Positions 27,438 through 35,749 of a stretch of 57,309 bases of DNA are shown in pieces. Source of the stretch: Gammaproteobacteria bacterium (GTDB taxonomy: Bacteria; Pseudomonadota; Gammaproteobacteria; Ga0077536); assembly GCA_024234975.1 (NCBI GenBank), contig JACKNH010000027.1:1-57309 (forward strand), in the 5' to 3' direction. Both the position numbers and the translations under genes were made by a program. How positions within the stretch are numbered: position 1 is the stretch's first letter; every line of letters starts with the position of its first letter. The notes under the pieces are model-generated. The model saw only the letters and a program-made list of their open reading frames with translations, did no database searches and was not told where the DNA came from.

Positions 27438-28817
27438 ATGAAACGAAGATTGATATCGACAGCAGTGATTGCGCTGATGGTCAGCACCGGTACACCCGCA
27501 CAGCAGGTCGCCTCGCCGGGGTTTGCCAGTGTCGGCCGTGGCGCACCGCTCAAGGATGACGCGAACAAGTATCCGCTGGTCGGCACCGCGGTACCGTTGA
27601 TTATCGACGCCGAAGGGCAGCTGCACTGGGACATGGACCATGTCATTGTCTCCGCGCGTGATGGCGCAGTACCCGACGGTATCAAACCGCTCGAACGCGA
27701 CTTGTTTACCACCGACGATTTCTATGCGGACCGCGAACTGTGGTCCGACCCGCGCTACTTCCGTTGCAACAGTCCGGCGGCATTGGAGGAGTTATGGGGT
27801 GGCAACGGCCGCGGCATGATCGGCGACAATCCGCCGGCCAGCGCATCCTGGGGCTATTGCGACCGCGACTATCCACGCGAATCCATGGTCAGCCCGTATC
27901 CGTTCAAAACCGCCGAAGAACATTACAAGGCGCTGGTGGAAGAAACCCGCAAGCGCGGTGGTCCGACCAAACATACCTATGCCTCTGTACCGGGCGAATG
28001 GAGCGGCGTTTACAGTCATCCCGGCTTCACCCCGAACAATCAATACTGGTACCGGATGCGGCACGTACAGATGCCGACCGTATTGTCGCTGCTGACGCCT
28101 GAATACCAGCAACGCATGGTGCAGGAAGGTTTCCATCACGCCCACACGAACAAGCCGCAGTGGCCATCCTCATATTGCTGGCCGGAAGGTTTCATGAGGC
28201 GCTGGCATGAATACGCCACCTGGGAGCACTACATCATGGTGACCCCGGACATGGTCCAGATCCTCGCTGGCGTCGCGCGCAATTTCATCACCAATATCCA
28301 TGTCGGCCGTGAATTCAACATGGAAGGGCATGTGCCGCGGCTGGGCGCCGACGTACCGCGCTGGTACGGCGAAACCATAGGATTCTGGGACAAGGACGTG
28401 TTGATCACCTGGACCTCCAACGTGCAGGGTTGGTCGGTGCATGCGGCCTTCGAGTATTCGAATGAAATGCAGACGGTGGAAATCTATACACCGATGCACG
28501 ATGCCGAAGGCAAGTTCCTCGGCCTGAACCACGAATCGATTTTTTATGATCCTGAAACCCTGGTGCAGCCGATCCGAATCGTGCGCAACCTGATGAAGGT
28601 GAGCAATTTCACCGAGGGCGATCCCTACGTGTTCGTGGAATGCACGCCCGCGATTTACCCGATCGACGGCACCGCGACGCCGGTGACGCCGGGCCAGGTC
28701 ATCGACTACGAGATTCCTGACATGTATGGCCGCCCCTGGGCGCAGATCTGGGAGAAGTATTGGGAGCAGGGCATGCGCAAGCCCGATGCCGAAGAGGACA
28801 TCTTCAAATTCGAGTAA
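27438..28817 (+). CDS. Secreted protein of unknown function
   Basis: This is a 459-residue protein with a signal peptide (about residues 1-22, ending TPAQQ). It is rich in Trp, Tyr and His, with several short motifs (VSPYPFKTAEEHYKAL, EGHVPRLGADVPRWYGETIG, FVECTPAIYPIDGTATPV). A segment resembles the partial protein at the left edge. The start at 27438 gives the signal peptide; the frame is open 90 bases further upstream. The role is unknown. Genes of this type recur in the neighbourhoods of aromatic and steroid degraders. Confidence 0.75.
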   Translation: MKRRLISTAVIALMVSTGTPAQQVASPGFASVGRGAPLKDDANKYPLVGTAVPLIIDAEGQLHWDMDHVIVSARDGAVPDGIKPLERDLFTTDDFYADRELWSDPRYFRCNSPAALEELWGGNGRGMIGDNPPASASWGYCDRDYPRESMVSPYPFKTAEEHYKALVEETRKRGGPTKHTYASVPGEWSGVYSHPGFTPNNQYWYRMRHVQMPTVLSLLTPEYQQRMVQEGFHHAHTNKPQWPSSYCWPEGFMRRWHEYATWEHYIMVTPDMVQILAGVARNFITNIHVGREFNMEGHVPRLGADVPRWYGETIGFWDKDVLITWTSNVQGWSVHAAFEYSNEMQTVEIYTPMHDAEGKFLGLNHESIFYDPETLVQPIRIVRNLMKVSNFTEGDPYVFVECTPAIYPIDGTATPVTPGQVIDYEIPDMYGRPWAQIWEKYWEQGMRKPDAEEDIFKFE

Positions 28818-28847
28818 TCCGCTAATCGATGGGCGGTTGGCGCGGAT

Positions 28848-29732
28848 TCAACCGTCCGGCCGTTGCGACGCCCGAAACGCCAGCGGGGTCATCCCGGTCT
28901 CTTTGCGGAAAAAGCGGTTGAAGTAGGCGGGATCCTTGAATCCGAGCTCCAGGGCCACCTGCGTCGCATTGGCGGCGGTGTAGATCAGCAGGCGTTGTGC
29001 CTCCAGCAACAGCCGTCCCTGAATCATCTCATGGGCCGTTCTGCCCGCGTAGCGCCGGCATATACGGTTCAGCTTCGTCGAAGAAAGTCCCAACTCGTTG
29101 GCATAGCGTTCGATATTCATGTGATCGCGCAGGTTGTGTTCAAGCATGCGACGGAAGCGATCGAACGCGATGTAGTGCGCGTCGCGGTAGGCTTCCGCCT
29201 CGTCGTCGGCATCGACCATCCGCGCCATCTCAATCATCACCAGGGTGAACAGTGATTCCAGGGCGAGCTTTCGCGCTGGATTACTGGCACTGAATTCGTT
29301 CGTCATCCGCGCCAGAATCTGGCTGAAAAATCTGATTTCGGGCGCGCTTTTCTCGAATTGCCGGACCATGGTCGTACGCATCAAGCGCAGCATGGTTTCC
29401 GCTTCCGGTGCGCCGGCCGGGGGCGTGAAGACATGCTCTGAGGCGGTGACGACCCAGCCGATGCTGTCGTCGCTGAAGTTGAAGCTGTGCACCTTGCCGC
29501 CAGGGATATACAACATGCATGGCCCGGCAAGCGAGTGACGTCGCTGCTCAATCTGCAATTCACAACTACCGTTCAACGCGAACATCAGCTGCAACAGCTC
29601 CGGGTGCGCGTGCGGTTCCACCCGACCTTCCATAACGCCGGCGCGCAGACCGATTTCCTCGATGTGCAGGAATTCAGGTTCATTGGCGTCGTACGGCAGC
29701 CCGTAAATGGCGAACATCGGGATACTGGCCAT
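28848..29732 (-). CDS. AraC family transcriptional regulator
   Basis: This 294-residue protein has a cupin-like sensor domain (RVEPHAHPELLQLMFALNG, then MLYIPGGKVHSF) and a C-terminal double helix-turn-helix (about residues 195-290: ANELGLSSTKLNRICRRYAG, ATQVALELGFKDPAYFNRFF). The start at 29732 is chosen for CAGGAG just upstream. The layout is like PobR-type regulators of aromatic catabolism. It is divergent from the carotenoid-oxygenase-family gene across 187 bases and probably controls it. Confidence 0.88.
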   Translation of the reverse strand: MASIPMFAIYGLPYDANEPEFLHIEEIGLRAGVMEGRVEPHAHPELLQLMFALNGSCELQIEQRRHSLAGPCMLYIPGGKVHSFNFSDDSIGWVVTASEHVFTPPAGAPEAETMLRLMRTTMVRQFEKSAPEIRFFSQILARMTNEFSASNPARKLALESLFTLVMIEMARMVDADDEAEAYRDAHYIAFDRFRRMLEHNLRDHMNIERYANELGLSSTKLNRICRRYAGRTAHEMIQGRLLLEAQRLLIYTAANATQVALELGFKDPAYFNRFFRKETGMTPLAFRASQRPDG

Positions 29733-29919
29733 GCTGCTCCTGAACATGTCGTGGGTCACTGGGTGCACTAAAAGTACAGTATTCACACCTGCTTAGTCCA
29801 TTTTTACCCGTGGTCTGGTGAACAAAAATGCAATCCTCGTGTCGCCAGGGGGCGGAGAAGTTGTGGTGGCGACGAGGTGCCCGTGCGCACACCACATTTC
29901 AATCCAGGGGAATTCATTC

Positions 29920-31383
29920 ATGGCCCACTATCCGCAGACTGCAATGTTCACCGGGTTCCTGCATCTCAACCGGTTTGAAGGCGATTTGGTTGACCTCGAA
30001 GTCGAGGGCGAGATTCCTGACGATATCGATGGCTTCTTCCATCGCGTTCAGCCCGATCAGCAGTTTCCGCCGATGTTCGACAACGACCAGTTTTTTAACG
30101 GCGACGGCATGATCAGTCAGTTTCGCATCCGCGATGGCAAGGTGAATTTCAAGCAGCGCTGGGCGCGCACGGACAAATGGCAGCTGGAGCGTGCGGCCGG
30201 CAAGCCCTTGTTCGGCGCCTACCGCAACCCGCTGACAGATGATCCGTCAGTCAAAGGTCGAATTCGCAGTACCGCGAACACCACGCCCATCGTCCACGCC
30301 GGCAAGTTGTTCGCGCTGAAAGAGGACAGCCCGCCGCTGATAATGGACGTGCTGTCCATGGATACCGAAGGCTTTTCGAATTTCAACGGCGCCATGAAGA
30401 ACCAGACCTTCAGCGCGCATCCGAAAATCTGCCCGGATACCGGCAACATGTGCAATTTCGGCTATGCGGCCACCGGGCTGTTGACCACCGATTGTTCGTA
30501 CATGGAGGTTTCGCCCACTGGTGAACTGCTGTTCGAATCGTTTTTCACCGTGCCGTATTACTGCATGATGCATGACTTCGCGTTGACCGAACACTACGCG
30601 CTGTTCCACCTCGTGCCGATCACCTCGAACTGGGATCGCTTGAAAGCGAACAAACCGCACTTCGGCTTTGATACCTCGATGCCGGTCTATCTGGGCGTGT
30701 TACCGCGTGATCCCAAAGGCGGCGCCATCCGCTGGTTCAAGGCGCCAAAAACCGTTTTCGCCAGTCATGTGCTGAATGCCTATGAAGAAGGCAGTCGCAT
30801 CCATTTCCTGATCCCTGAAGCCGAAGGCAACTGCTTCCCGTTCTTCCCGGATATCAACGACGCACCGTTCGACCGCGCAAAAGCGACGCCGGTGATGACC
30901 CGCTGGGTGGTTGATATGGCATCCACAGGTGAGAATTTTGAATCAGTGACCCGCGTTTCGGATCACGTGGGCGAGTTCCCACGGGTGGATGACCGCGCTG
31001 TGGGGAAAAAGAACCGACATGGCTGGATGTTGTCGATGAACATGGAAATGCCGTGGGAGGGCGCCGGCAGCCGCGCGGCGGGTTTCATCATGAACACCCT
31101 TGTTCATTTCGATTTCCAGACCAACCTGCAACATGTGTTCTGGTGTGGTCCGCAGTCGATCATGCAGGAACCGTGCTTCATCGCACGCCGCGGCAGCACC
31201 GAGGAGGGCGACGGTTACATCGTCGCGCTGCAGGATAACGTCGTCACCAATTACTCCGAACTGTTGTTTCTCGATGCGCGGAATATCGCCGCCGGCGCCG
31301 TGGCGCGCGCAAAACTGCCTTTCCGACTGCGTTCCGGTCTGCACGGGACGTGGATCAACGCCGAACACGTGCCTGGCGCATAG
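29920..31383 (+). CDS. Carotenoid oxygenase family dioxygenase (stilbene/isoeugenol-cleaving type likely)
   Basis: This is a 487-residue seven-bladed propeller enzyme. All four iron-ligand histidines are visible: His167 (TFSAHPKIC), His218 (CMMHDFALT), His283 (FASHVLNAY) and His475 (GLHGTWI). FNGDGMISQFRIRDGKV near the start is also typical. The family splits double bonds with O2. Bacterial members include carotenoid cleavers, lignostilbene dioxygenase and isoeugenol monooxygenase. The adjacent AraC regulator and the other aromatic genes favour a phenylpropenoid or stilbene substrate, but that is inference. AGGGGA precedes the ATG; there is no signal peptide from this start. Confidence 0.88.
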   Translation: MAHYPQTAMFTGFLHLNRFEGDLVDLEVEGEIPDDIDGFFHRVQPDQQFPPMFDNDQFFNGDGMISQFRIRDGKVNFKQRWARTDKWQLERAAGKPLFGAYRNPLTDDPSVKGRIRSTANTTPIVHAGKLFALKEDSPPLIMDVLSMDTEGFSNFNGAMKNQTFSAHPKICPDTGNMCNFGYAATGLLTTDCSYMEVSPTGELLFESFFTVPYYCMMHDFALTEHYALFHLVPITSNWDRLKANKPHFGFDTSMPVYLGVLPRDPKGGAIRWFKAPKTVFASHVLNAYEEGSRIHFLIPEAEGNCFPFFPDINDAPFDRAKATPVMTRWVVDMASTGENFESVTRVSDHVGEFPRVDDRAVGKKNRHGWMLSMNMEMPWEGAGSRAAGFIMNTLVHFDFQTNLQHVFWCGPQSIMQEPCFIARRGSTEEGDGYIVALQDNVVTNYSELLFLDARNIAAGAVARAKLPFRLRSGLHGTWINAEHVPGA

Positions 31384-31519
31384 CCCAGGCGCTGCCGAGT
31401 ACCCCCGGCGCAATGCGGTTCGTCGCCACTCCCCAGGGCGGCGGGCCGCGCGCCACTTGACCGGGACTCATTTGTTCCTAATGATGCTGGCTTTCGTGAC
31501 CAACCCGGGAGGGAGACGT

Positions 31520-32023
31520 ATGGCAGTCAAATTTGGAATCATTGCGGCGCTGGCAGCGCTCACAAGCTTGTCGGCATCCGCGCAGGAGCCCGTTGTTGGT
31601 GTGGCTGATCCGGAATCACTGTTCCAGGATTCCGATCCGGCCCTGCATCGCAACAAGCAGGCCGCGCTGCACATCATGCGCGAGCTGCTCCAGTGCAATC
31701 AGTGGGATCGCGCGGGCGAATGGCTGACGGATCAATATCTGCAACACAACCCGAATGCGTCCTCGGGGCTTGCAGGCGTTGTCTATTACTTCACGCAGGT
31801 CATGAAGCGTGAGCCGATCAAGGATTGCGACGTGCTGACCACCGAAATCGTTGCGGTGATGGCAGACGACGATTATGTCACCGTGCTGTGGCCGCGCACT
31901 TATCCGAATCCGCGCAAGCCCGGCGAAACCTATTCAACGTCATGGTTTGACACCTGGCGCTTCGTCGACGGCAAGGCCGACGAGCACTGGGATCCGGCGA
32001 CCATCGCACCGCCGGCCAATTAA
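31520..32023 (+). CDS. Secreted SnoaL/NTF2-like protein
   Basis: This is a 167-residue protein with a signal peptide (about residues 1-22, ending SASAQ) and a SnoaL-type cone fold: MRELLQCNQWDRAGEWLTDQ, YLQHNPNASSGLAGVVYYF, then ending DTWRFVDGKADEHWDPAT. GGAGGGAGA precedes the ATG. Relatives include isomerases, cyclases and non-catalytic binding proteins, so no reaction is assigned. It follows the dioxygenase gene by 136 bases on the same strand and may be co-transcribed. Confidence 0.8.
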   Translation: MAVKFGIIAALAALTSLSASAQEPVVGVADPESLFQDSDPALHRNKQAALHIMRELLQCNQWDRAGEWLTDQYLQHNPNASSGLAGVVYYFTQVMKREPIKDCDVLTTEIVAVMADDDYVTVLWPRTYPNPRKPGETYSTSWFDTWRFVDGKADEHWDPATIAPPAN

Positions 32024-32039
32024 GCAGAAGCTCGAAGTC

Positions 32040-32073
32040 ATGTGCGCCGGTGCTTCACGGCACTGGCGCACAT
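32040..32073. terminator. Strong hairpin between convergent genes
   Basis: The stem ATGTGCGCC (32040-32048) with GGCGCACAT (32065-32073) extends through a G-T pair and GTGC/GCAC to a 6-base loop, giving about 14 pairs. It sits between two convergent genes and probably works as a bidirectional terminator or RNA 3'-end stabiliser. There is no T run on either side. Confidence 0.5.
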
Positions 32074-32088
32074 CTCCAGTTCCCATCG

Positions 32089-33360
32089 TCAGCGCTGAAA
32101 CACCACTTCGCCTTGTTTGATTGTCGTCACGACGTTGAATAACGCCGTGACATCGGTCAGCGGATCACCTTCCAGAATCACCATGTCGGCGGATTTTCCC
32201 GGCTCCAGCGTGCCGAATTGATCGCCATGCAGGGTTGCCTTTGCGGCATTACGCGTCAGCATCTGCACGATGTCGCGCGGCGAAAATACCACTTGCAGCG
32301 CACGTAGTTCATCGGCCAGCGATTGTTTCGGCGGCCATTGCGTATCAGTGCCGTAGGCATAGGTCTCGATGCCGGCCTGCCATAAAACGCGCGCGTTCAC
32401 CGGCCCCTGGCCGGCGCTGGAAATGGTATTCCACGGAAACGGTTGCGCATCACGGAACAGCGGCTGGTTGTTGTCATCGAAATGCGGCACGAACACCGCC
32501 AGCGTCGATGTCATCGGGATACGTGCCTCGACAATACGGCGCACCGCTGCGGGATCGTCGGCGAGGTTGCCGATGTGTGGCGTATGAACAAGCGTATCGG
32601 GGCCGGCGTCAAGCGCAGCCAGCGTGTCGATCACGCTCACCGCGTGAGTGATGGTCGGCATGCCGTGTTTCCTGCCTTCGGCAATGATGAGTTTCAGCGT
32701 ATCCACTTCCGGCCCGCCAGGTGTCGTGACGATGACGGTCTTGAGGTAGTCGTAACCAAGGTTGGCTGCGTTATCGACGGCCTTGATCGTGGCTTCACGC
32801 GGAATGGCAGGCGCCGGACGGGTCGAGCGTCCCGGCGGACGCGAGGGATCGGTACGCGCCGGATCGCCGCGCGTCGGCGCTGTATCGGGAAAAGGTGCGG
32901 CCAGTGGAATGATGGTGCCGGCGAACAAGCGCGGCCCTTTCATGGCGCCACTGGCGATGCGCTGCCGTGCCTGAAGTATCTGCGGTGGATCGATGGCAGA
33001 CAATACAGTCGTGAAACCTGCGGCCAGGAACTCCTGCATCTGCGCTGCCGCGCGGTTAGTCAACCAGTCATCGGGATTGCCGGTGATGATGTGCCGATGA
33101 GCGTCGACAAAACCCGGCATGACGGTGCGGCCATTGGCGTCAATGGTCCTTTCGGCAGCAGCGGTAGCAGATGCATCACCCGGCGTCACCGACTCGATCA
33201 CACCGTCGCGCACGACAACACTGCCGCGGTCGATGACCTGACCATTGCCATCGATGATGCGCGCGTTGGTGATCACGAGGCTCTGTGCGGCGACGTTTGT
33301 CACGAAAATTGCGCACAGCACCGGCAGCCAGCGCTCAGACCCGTATTTCTTCATTTGCAT
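32089..33360 (-). CDS. Secreted amidohydrolase family protein
   Basis: This is a 423-residue protein with a signal peptide (about residues 1-25, ending NVAAQ). The metal-dependent hydrolase fold shows NARIIDGNGQVIDRGSVVV, the metal motif His88-x-His90 (VDAHRHI), a candidate carbamylated lysine in YDYLKTVIV, further histidines in ITHAVSV and HTPHIGN, and a C-terminal cap ending SADMVILEGDPLTDVTALF. The family includes imidazolonepropionase-like and prolidase-like enzymes. The substrate is unknown. An alternative ATG at 33354 is better spaced from AGAGG. It is divergent from the E1 alpha gene. Confidence 0.85.
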   Translation of the reverse strand: MQMKKYGSERWLPVLCAIFVTNVAAQSLVITNARIIDGNGQVIDRGSVVVRDGVIESVTPGDASATAAAERTIDANGRTVMPGFVDAHRHIITGNPDDWLTNRAAAQMQEFLAAGFTTVLSAIDPPQILQARQRIASGAMKGPRLFAGTIIPLAAPFPDTAPTRGDPARTDPSRPPGRSTRPAPAIPREATIKAVDNAANLGYDYLKTVIVTTPGGPEVDTLKLIIAEGRKHGMPTITHAVSVIDTLAALDAGPDTLVHTPHIGNLADDPAAVRRIVEARIPMTSTLAVFVPHFDDNNQPLFRDAQPFPWNTISSAGQGPVNARVLWQAGIETYAYGTDTQWPPKQSLADELRALQVVFSPRDIVQMLTRNAAKATLHGDQFGTLEPGKSADMVILEGDPLTDVTALFNVVTTIKQGEVVFQR

Positions 33361-33753
33361 ATCCTCTGACGAACAAATCGTTCAAGCGGCGGAAGCGCAG
33401 TATTGCTGCCGCGCAGCACGCTATGGGTTGCCCCGCTTCAATCGTATTGACGAATGATGCGACAGGCGGCCAGCAGGGTTCAACAGCGTTGCCAAGTCAA
33501 GCAAGCGACCGCGAGTGTGTTGCTGCGACACGGGGTACATGGTCAATTCCGAACGCGGGTTTTGAGACACCGTAGCGGTGCGTTATCATCCGCAGGCGCC
33601 GGCGGTGGCAGAACCGTCGCGCCCCGAGGGGAAAGCGCAGTTCATTTCCGACCAGAGATTTTTTGACGTCTGGTGATTGCACCAGATTGCAGACGTCCGC
33701 CTGCACGCGCGGACGTATCGATTCATCAGCAACTTTCATGAGGAGTTATCCGC
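33361..33753. other. Divergent promoter region between amidohydrolase and E1 alpha genes
   Basis: There is no gene in these 393 bases. The stretch separates two divergent genes and must hold both promoters. The only clear structure is the nested palindrome at 33665-33697, about 60 bases before the E1 alpha start. GAGGAG lies just before that ATG. Confidence 0.55.
33665..33697. promoter_or_regulatory. Nested palindrome, candidate operator for the E1 alpha/beta operon
   Basis: Outer arms GACGTCTG (33665-33672) and CAGACGTC (33690-33697) are perfect inverted repeats. An inner perfect repeat, TCTGGTG (33669-33675) with CACCAGA (33680-33686), overlaps the left arm. Only one of the two can pair fully at a time. 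It is a likely binding site for a dimeric repressor or activator; the protein is unknown. Confidence 0.5.
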
Positions 33754-34755
33754 ATGTCGGCAGGTACGACGAGTGAAAATCGAGATACCTTGAGCGCGTT
33801 ACTCGAACGCATGGTCCTGATACGGAAAGCCGAGGAGCGGCTGTCCAAAGCAGCGCAAGCTGGTGAACTGCCAGGTGCGGTGCATTTGTATATCGGCCAG
33901 GAAGCGTCCGGTGTCGGTGCGTGTTCGCAACTGAAGGACAGTGACTGGATCACCAGTACCCATCGCGGCCATGGTCACTTCCTTGCCAAGGGCGGTGACA
34001 TCAACGCGATGTATGCGGAGATCTGGGGCAAGCGCCAGGGTATCTGCAAAGGCATGGGTGGCTCCATGCATGTGGCCGATGTGTCCAAGGGAATTCTCGG
34101 CGCCAACGGCATCGTCGGCGGGGGTTTTGCCATCGCGACCGGGGCGGCGTACGGCGCCAAGCTGCGTGATGACGGCCGGGTCTCGATGTGCTTCTTCGGT
34201 GATGGCGCAGCCAACCAGGGCGTATTCATGGAAACCATGAACGTCAGTTCGGTGTGGAAGCTGCCAATGGTCTTTTTGTGCGAGAACAATCGCCTGTCCG
34301 AGTTCACCGTGTCATCCACGATTACTGCCGGCAATCTGGTGGACCGCGCCAAAGCCTTCATGCCGACCATCGTGGTCGATGGTAACGACGTGCTTGCTGT
34401 TCGTGAAGCCGTCGGTGAAGCCGTTGCCCGCGCGCGGGGCGGCGAAGGTCCGACCTATGTTGAGACCGGCACCTACCGTATTCATGGCCATCTTGAAGCC
34501 GAGGACGCCTTCCTCGCCGGTGGCAAGTATCGCAGTAAGGAGGAGATCGAAGCCTGGCAGACCAAGGAACGCGATCCCATCAGCCGTTTTGAAACCTACC
34601 TGACCAGCAACGGCATCATGGACGAAGCGGCCATCGCGGCGATTCATGCGCGCGTCCAGCAGCAGGTGGATGACGCCGTCAAGTTCGCCGAAGCCGGTGA
34701 CGACGCCGATCCGAAACTTTCCTATACCTTGATGTTCGCGGACCAGGAGGCTTGA
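33754..34755 (+). CDS. Thiamine diphosphate-dependent dehydrogenase E1 component, alpha subunit
   Basis: This is a 333-residue protein of the pyruvate/acetoin dehydrogenase E1 alpha type. ThDP-binding motif: CFFGDGAANQGVFMETMN to CENN. Other family segments are HLYIGQEASGVGACSQL, STHRGHGHFLAKGG and GMGGSMHVADVSKGILGANG. It forms an alpha2beta2 enzyme with the next gene and decarboxylates a 2-oxo acid or cleaves an acetoin-like substrate. No E2 or E3 gene is present nearby, so the acyl acceptor is unclear. The nearest relatives are AcoA-type proteins. The beta gene follows after 6 bases. Confidence 0.87.
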   Translation: MSAGTTSENRDTLSALLERMVLIRKAEERLSKAAQAGELPGAVHLYIGQEASGVGACSQLKDSDWITSTHRGHGHFLAKGGDINAMYAEIWGKRQGICKGMGGSMHVADVSKGILGANGIVGGGFAIATGAAYGAKLRDDGRVSMCFFGDGAANQGVFMETMNVSSVWKLPMVFLCENNRLSEFTVSSTITAGNLVDRAKAFMPTIVVDGNDVLAVREAVGEAVARARGGEGPTYVETGTYRIHGHLEAEDAFLAGGKYRSKEEIEAWQTKERDPISRFETYLTSNGIMDEAAIAAIHARVQQQVDDAVKFAEAGDDADPKLSYTLMFADQEA

Positions 34756-34761
34756 TTCGAC

Positions 34762-35730
34762 ATGGCGCGTAGAAGACTTATTCAGGCAATCAACGATGCG
34801 CTCGCTGAGGAAATGGAGCGCGACGAAAACATCATCGTGCTCGGCGAAGACGTTGAACTGGCGATCATGGGTGACACCCGTGGTCTGCTCGAACGCTTCG
34901 GCCCCAACCGCGTGCGCAACACGCCGATTTGCGAAGCCACGCTGACAGGTATGGCATTGGGCGCGACCGCCGCCGGCTATCACGTTGTGCTGCACATGAT
35001 GTTCGCGAACTTCGTATACACCGGCTTTGACGCCATCGCCAACCAGATCGCCAAGATGCGCTTGATGACCGGCGGCCAGATGGAATTTCCAATCACCTTC
35101 CTCGCCGCTTATGGCGGCGGTGCATCGAATGCTGCCCAGCACAGCGACAGCGCGCATCCCACGCTGATGAACATCGGTGGCATCAACGTCGCCATGCCGT
35201 CGAATTCCGCTGACGCCAAGGGCTTGCTGAAGACTGCGTTGCGCAGCCGCAACCCTTGCTTCTTCCTCGAGCCCGCGTCCCGTGGCGGCCAGATGGGCGA
35301 AGTACCGGACGGCGAACACCTGGTGCCCTTCGGCAAAGCCAACGTCCTTCGCGAAGGCAAGGACGTATCGATCGTCACCTTCGGCACGACCGTACGCACA
35401 TCACTCGATGCCGCCGATCAGCTGGCGGAGCAGGGTATCGAAGCCGAAGTCGTTGACCTTCGCACGCTGGTCCCGTTGGATGAAAACGCGATCGTTGCGA
35501 CACTGGCCAGGACCGGCCGCATGGTCGTGGTGGATGAGAGCCGTGACCGTGGTGGCGCCGGTGGCTATATCGCCGCCATCGCCGCGGACAAGGGCTTCAA
35601 GTCGCTGAAGGCGCCGGTCAAGCGCGTCAACATTCCCAACGTCGCCATTCCGTATGCGCCGATTGCGGAACGCGAAGTGCTGCCCACCGCGGACAAGATC
35701 GTCGCGGCGGTCACCAGTATCGTCGGCTGA
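34762..35730 (+). CDS. Thiamine diphosphate-dependent dehydrogenase E1 component, beta subunit
   Basis: This is a 322-residue transketolase-like beta subunit: ENIIVLGEDVELAIMGDTRG, FGPNRVRNTPICEATLTG, then the C-terminal domain SIVTFGTTVRTSLDAADQLA and DLRTLVPLDENAIVATL. It completes the E1 heterotetramer with the preceding gene. A PQQ dehydrogenase gene starts 19 bases later, which places a dehydrogenase for alcohols in the same transcript. Confidence 0.88.
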   Translation: MARRRLIQAINDALAEEMERDENIIVLGEDVELAIMGDTRGLLERFGPNRVRNTPICEATLTGMALGATAAGYHVVLHMMFANFVYTGFDAIANQIAKMRLMTGGQMEFPITFLAAYGGGASNAAQHSDSAHPTLMNIGGINVAMPSNSADAKGLLKTALRSRNPCFFLEPASRGGQMGEVPDGEHLVPFGKANVLREGKDVSIVTFGTTVRTSLDAADQLAEQGIEAEVVDLRTLVPLDENAIVATLARTGRMVVVDESRDRGGAGGYIAAIAADKGFKSLKAPVKRVNIPNVAIPYAPIAEREVLPTADKIVAAVTSIVG

Positions 35731-35749
35731 TGGCAACGGAGAACTCTTG

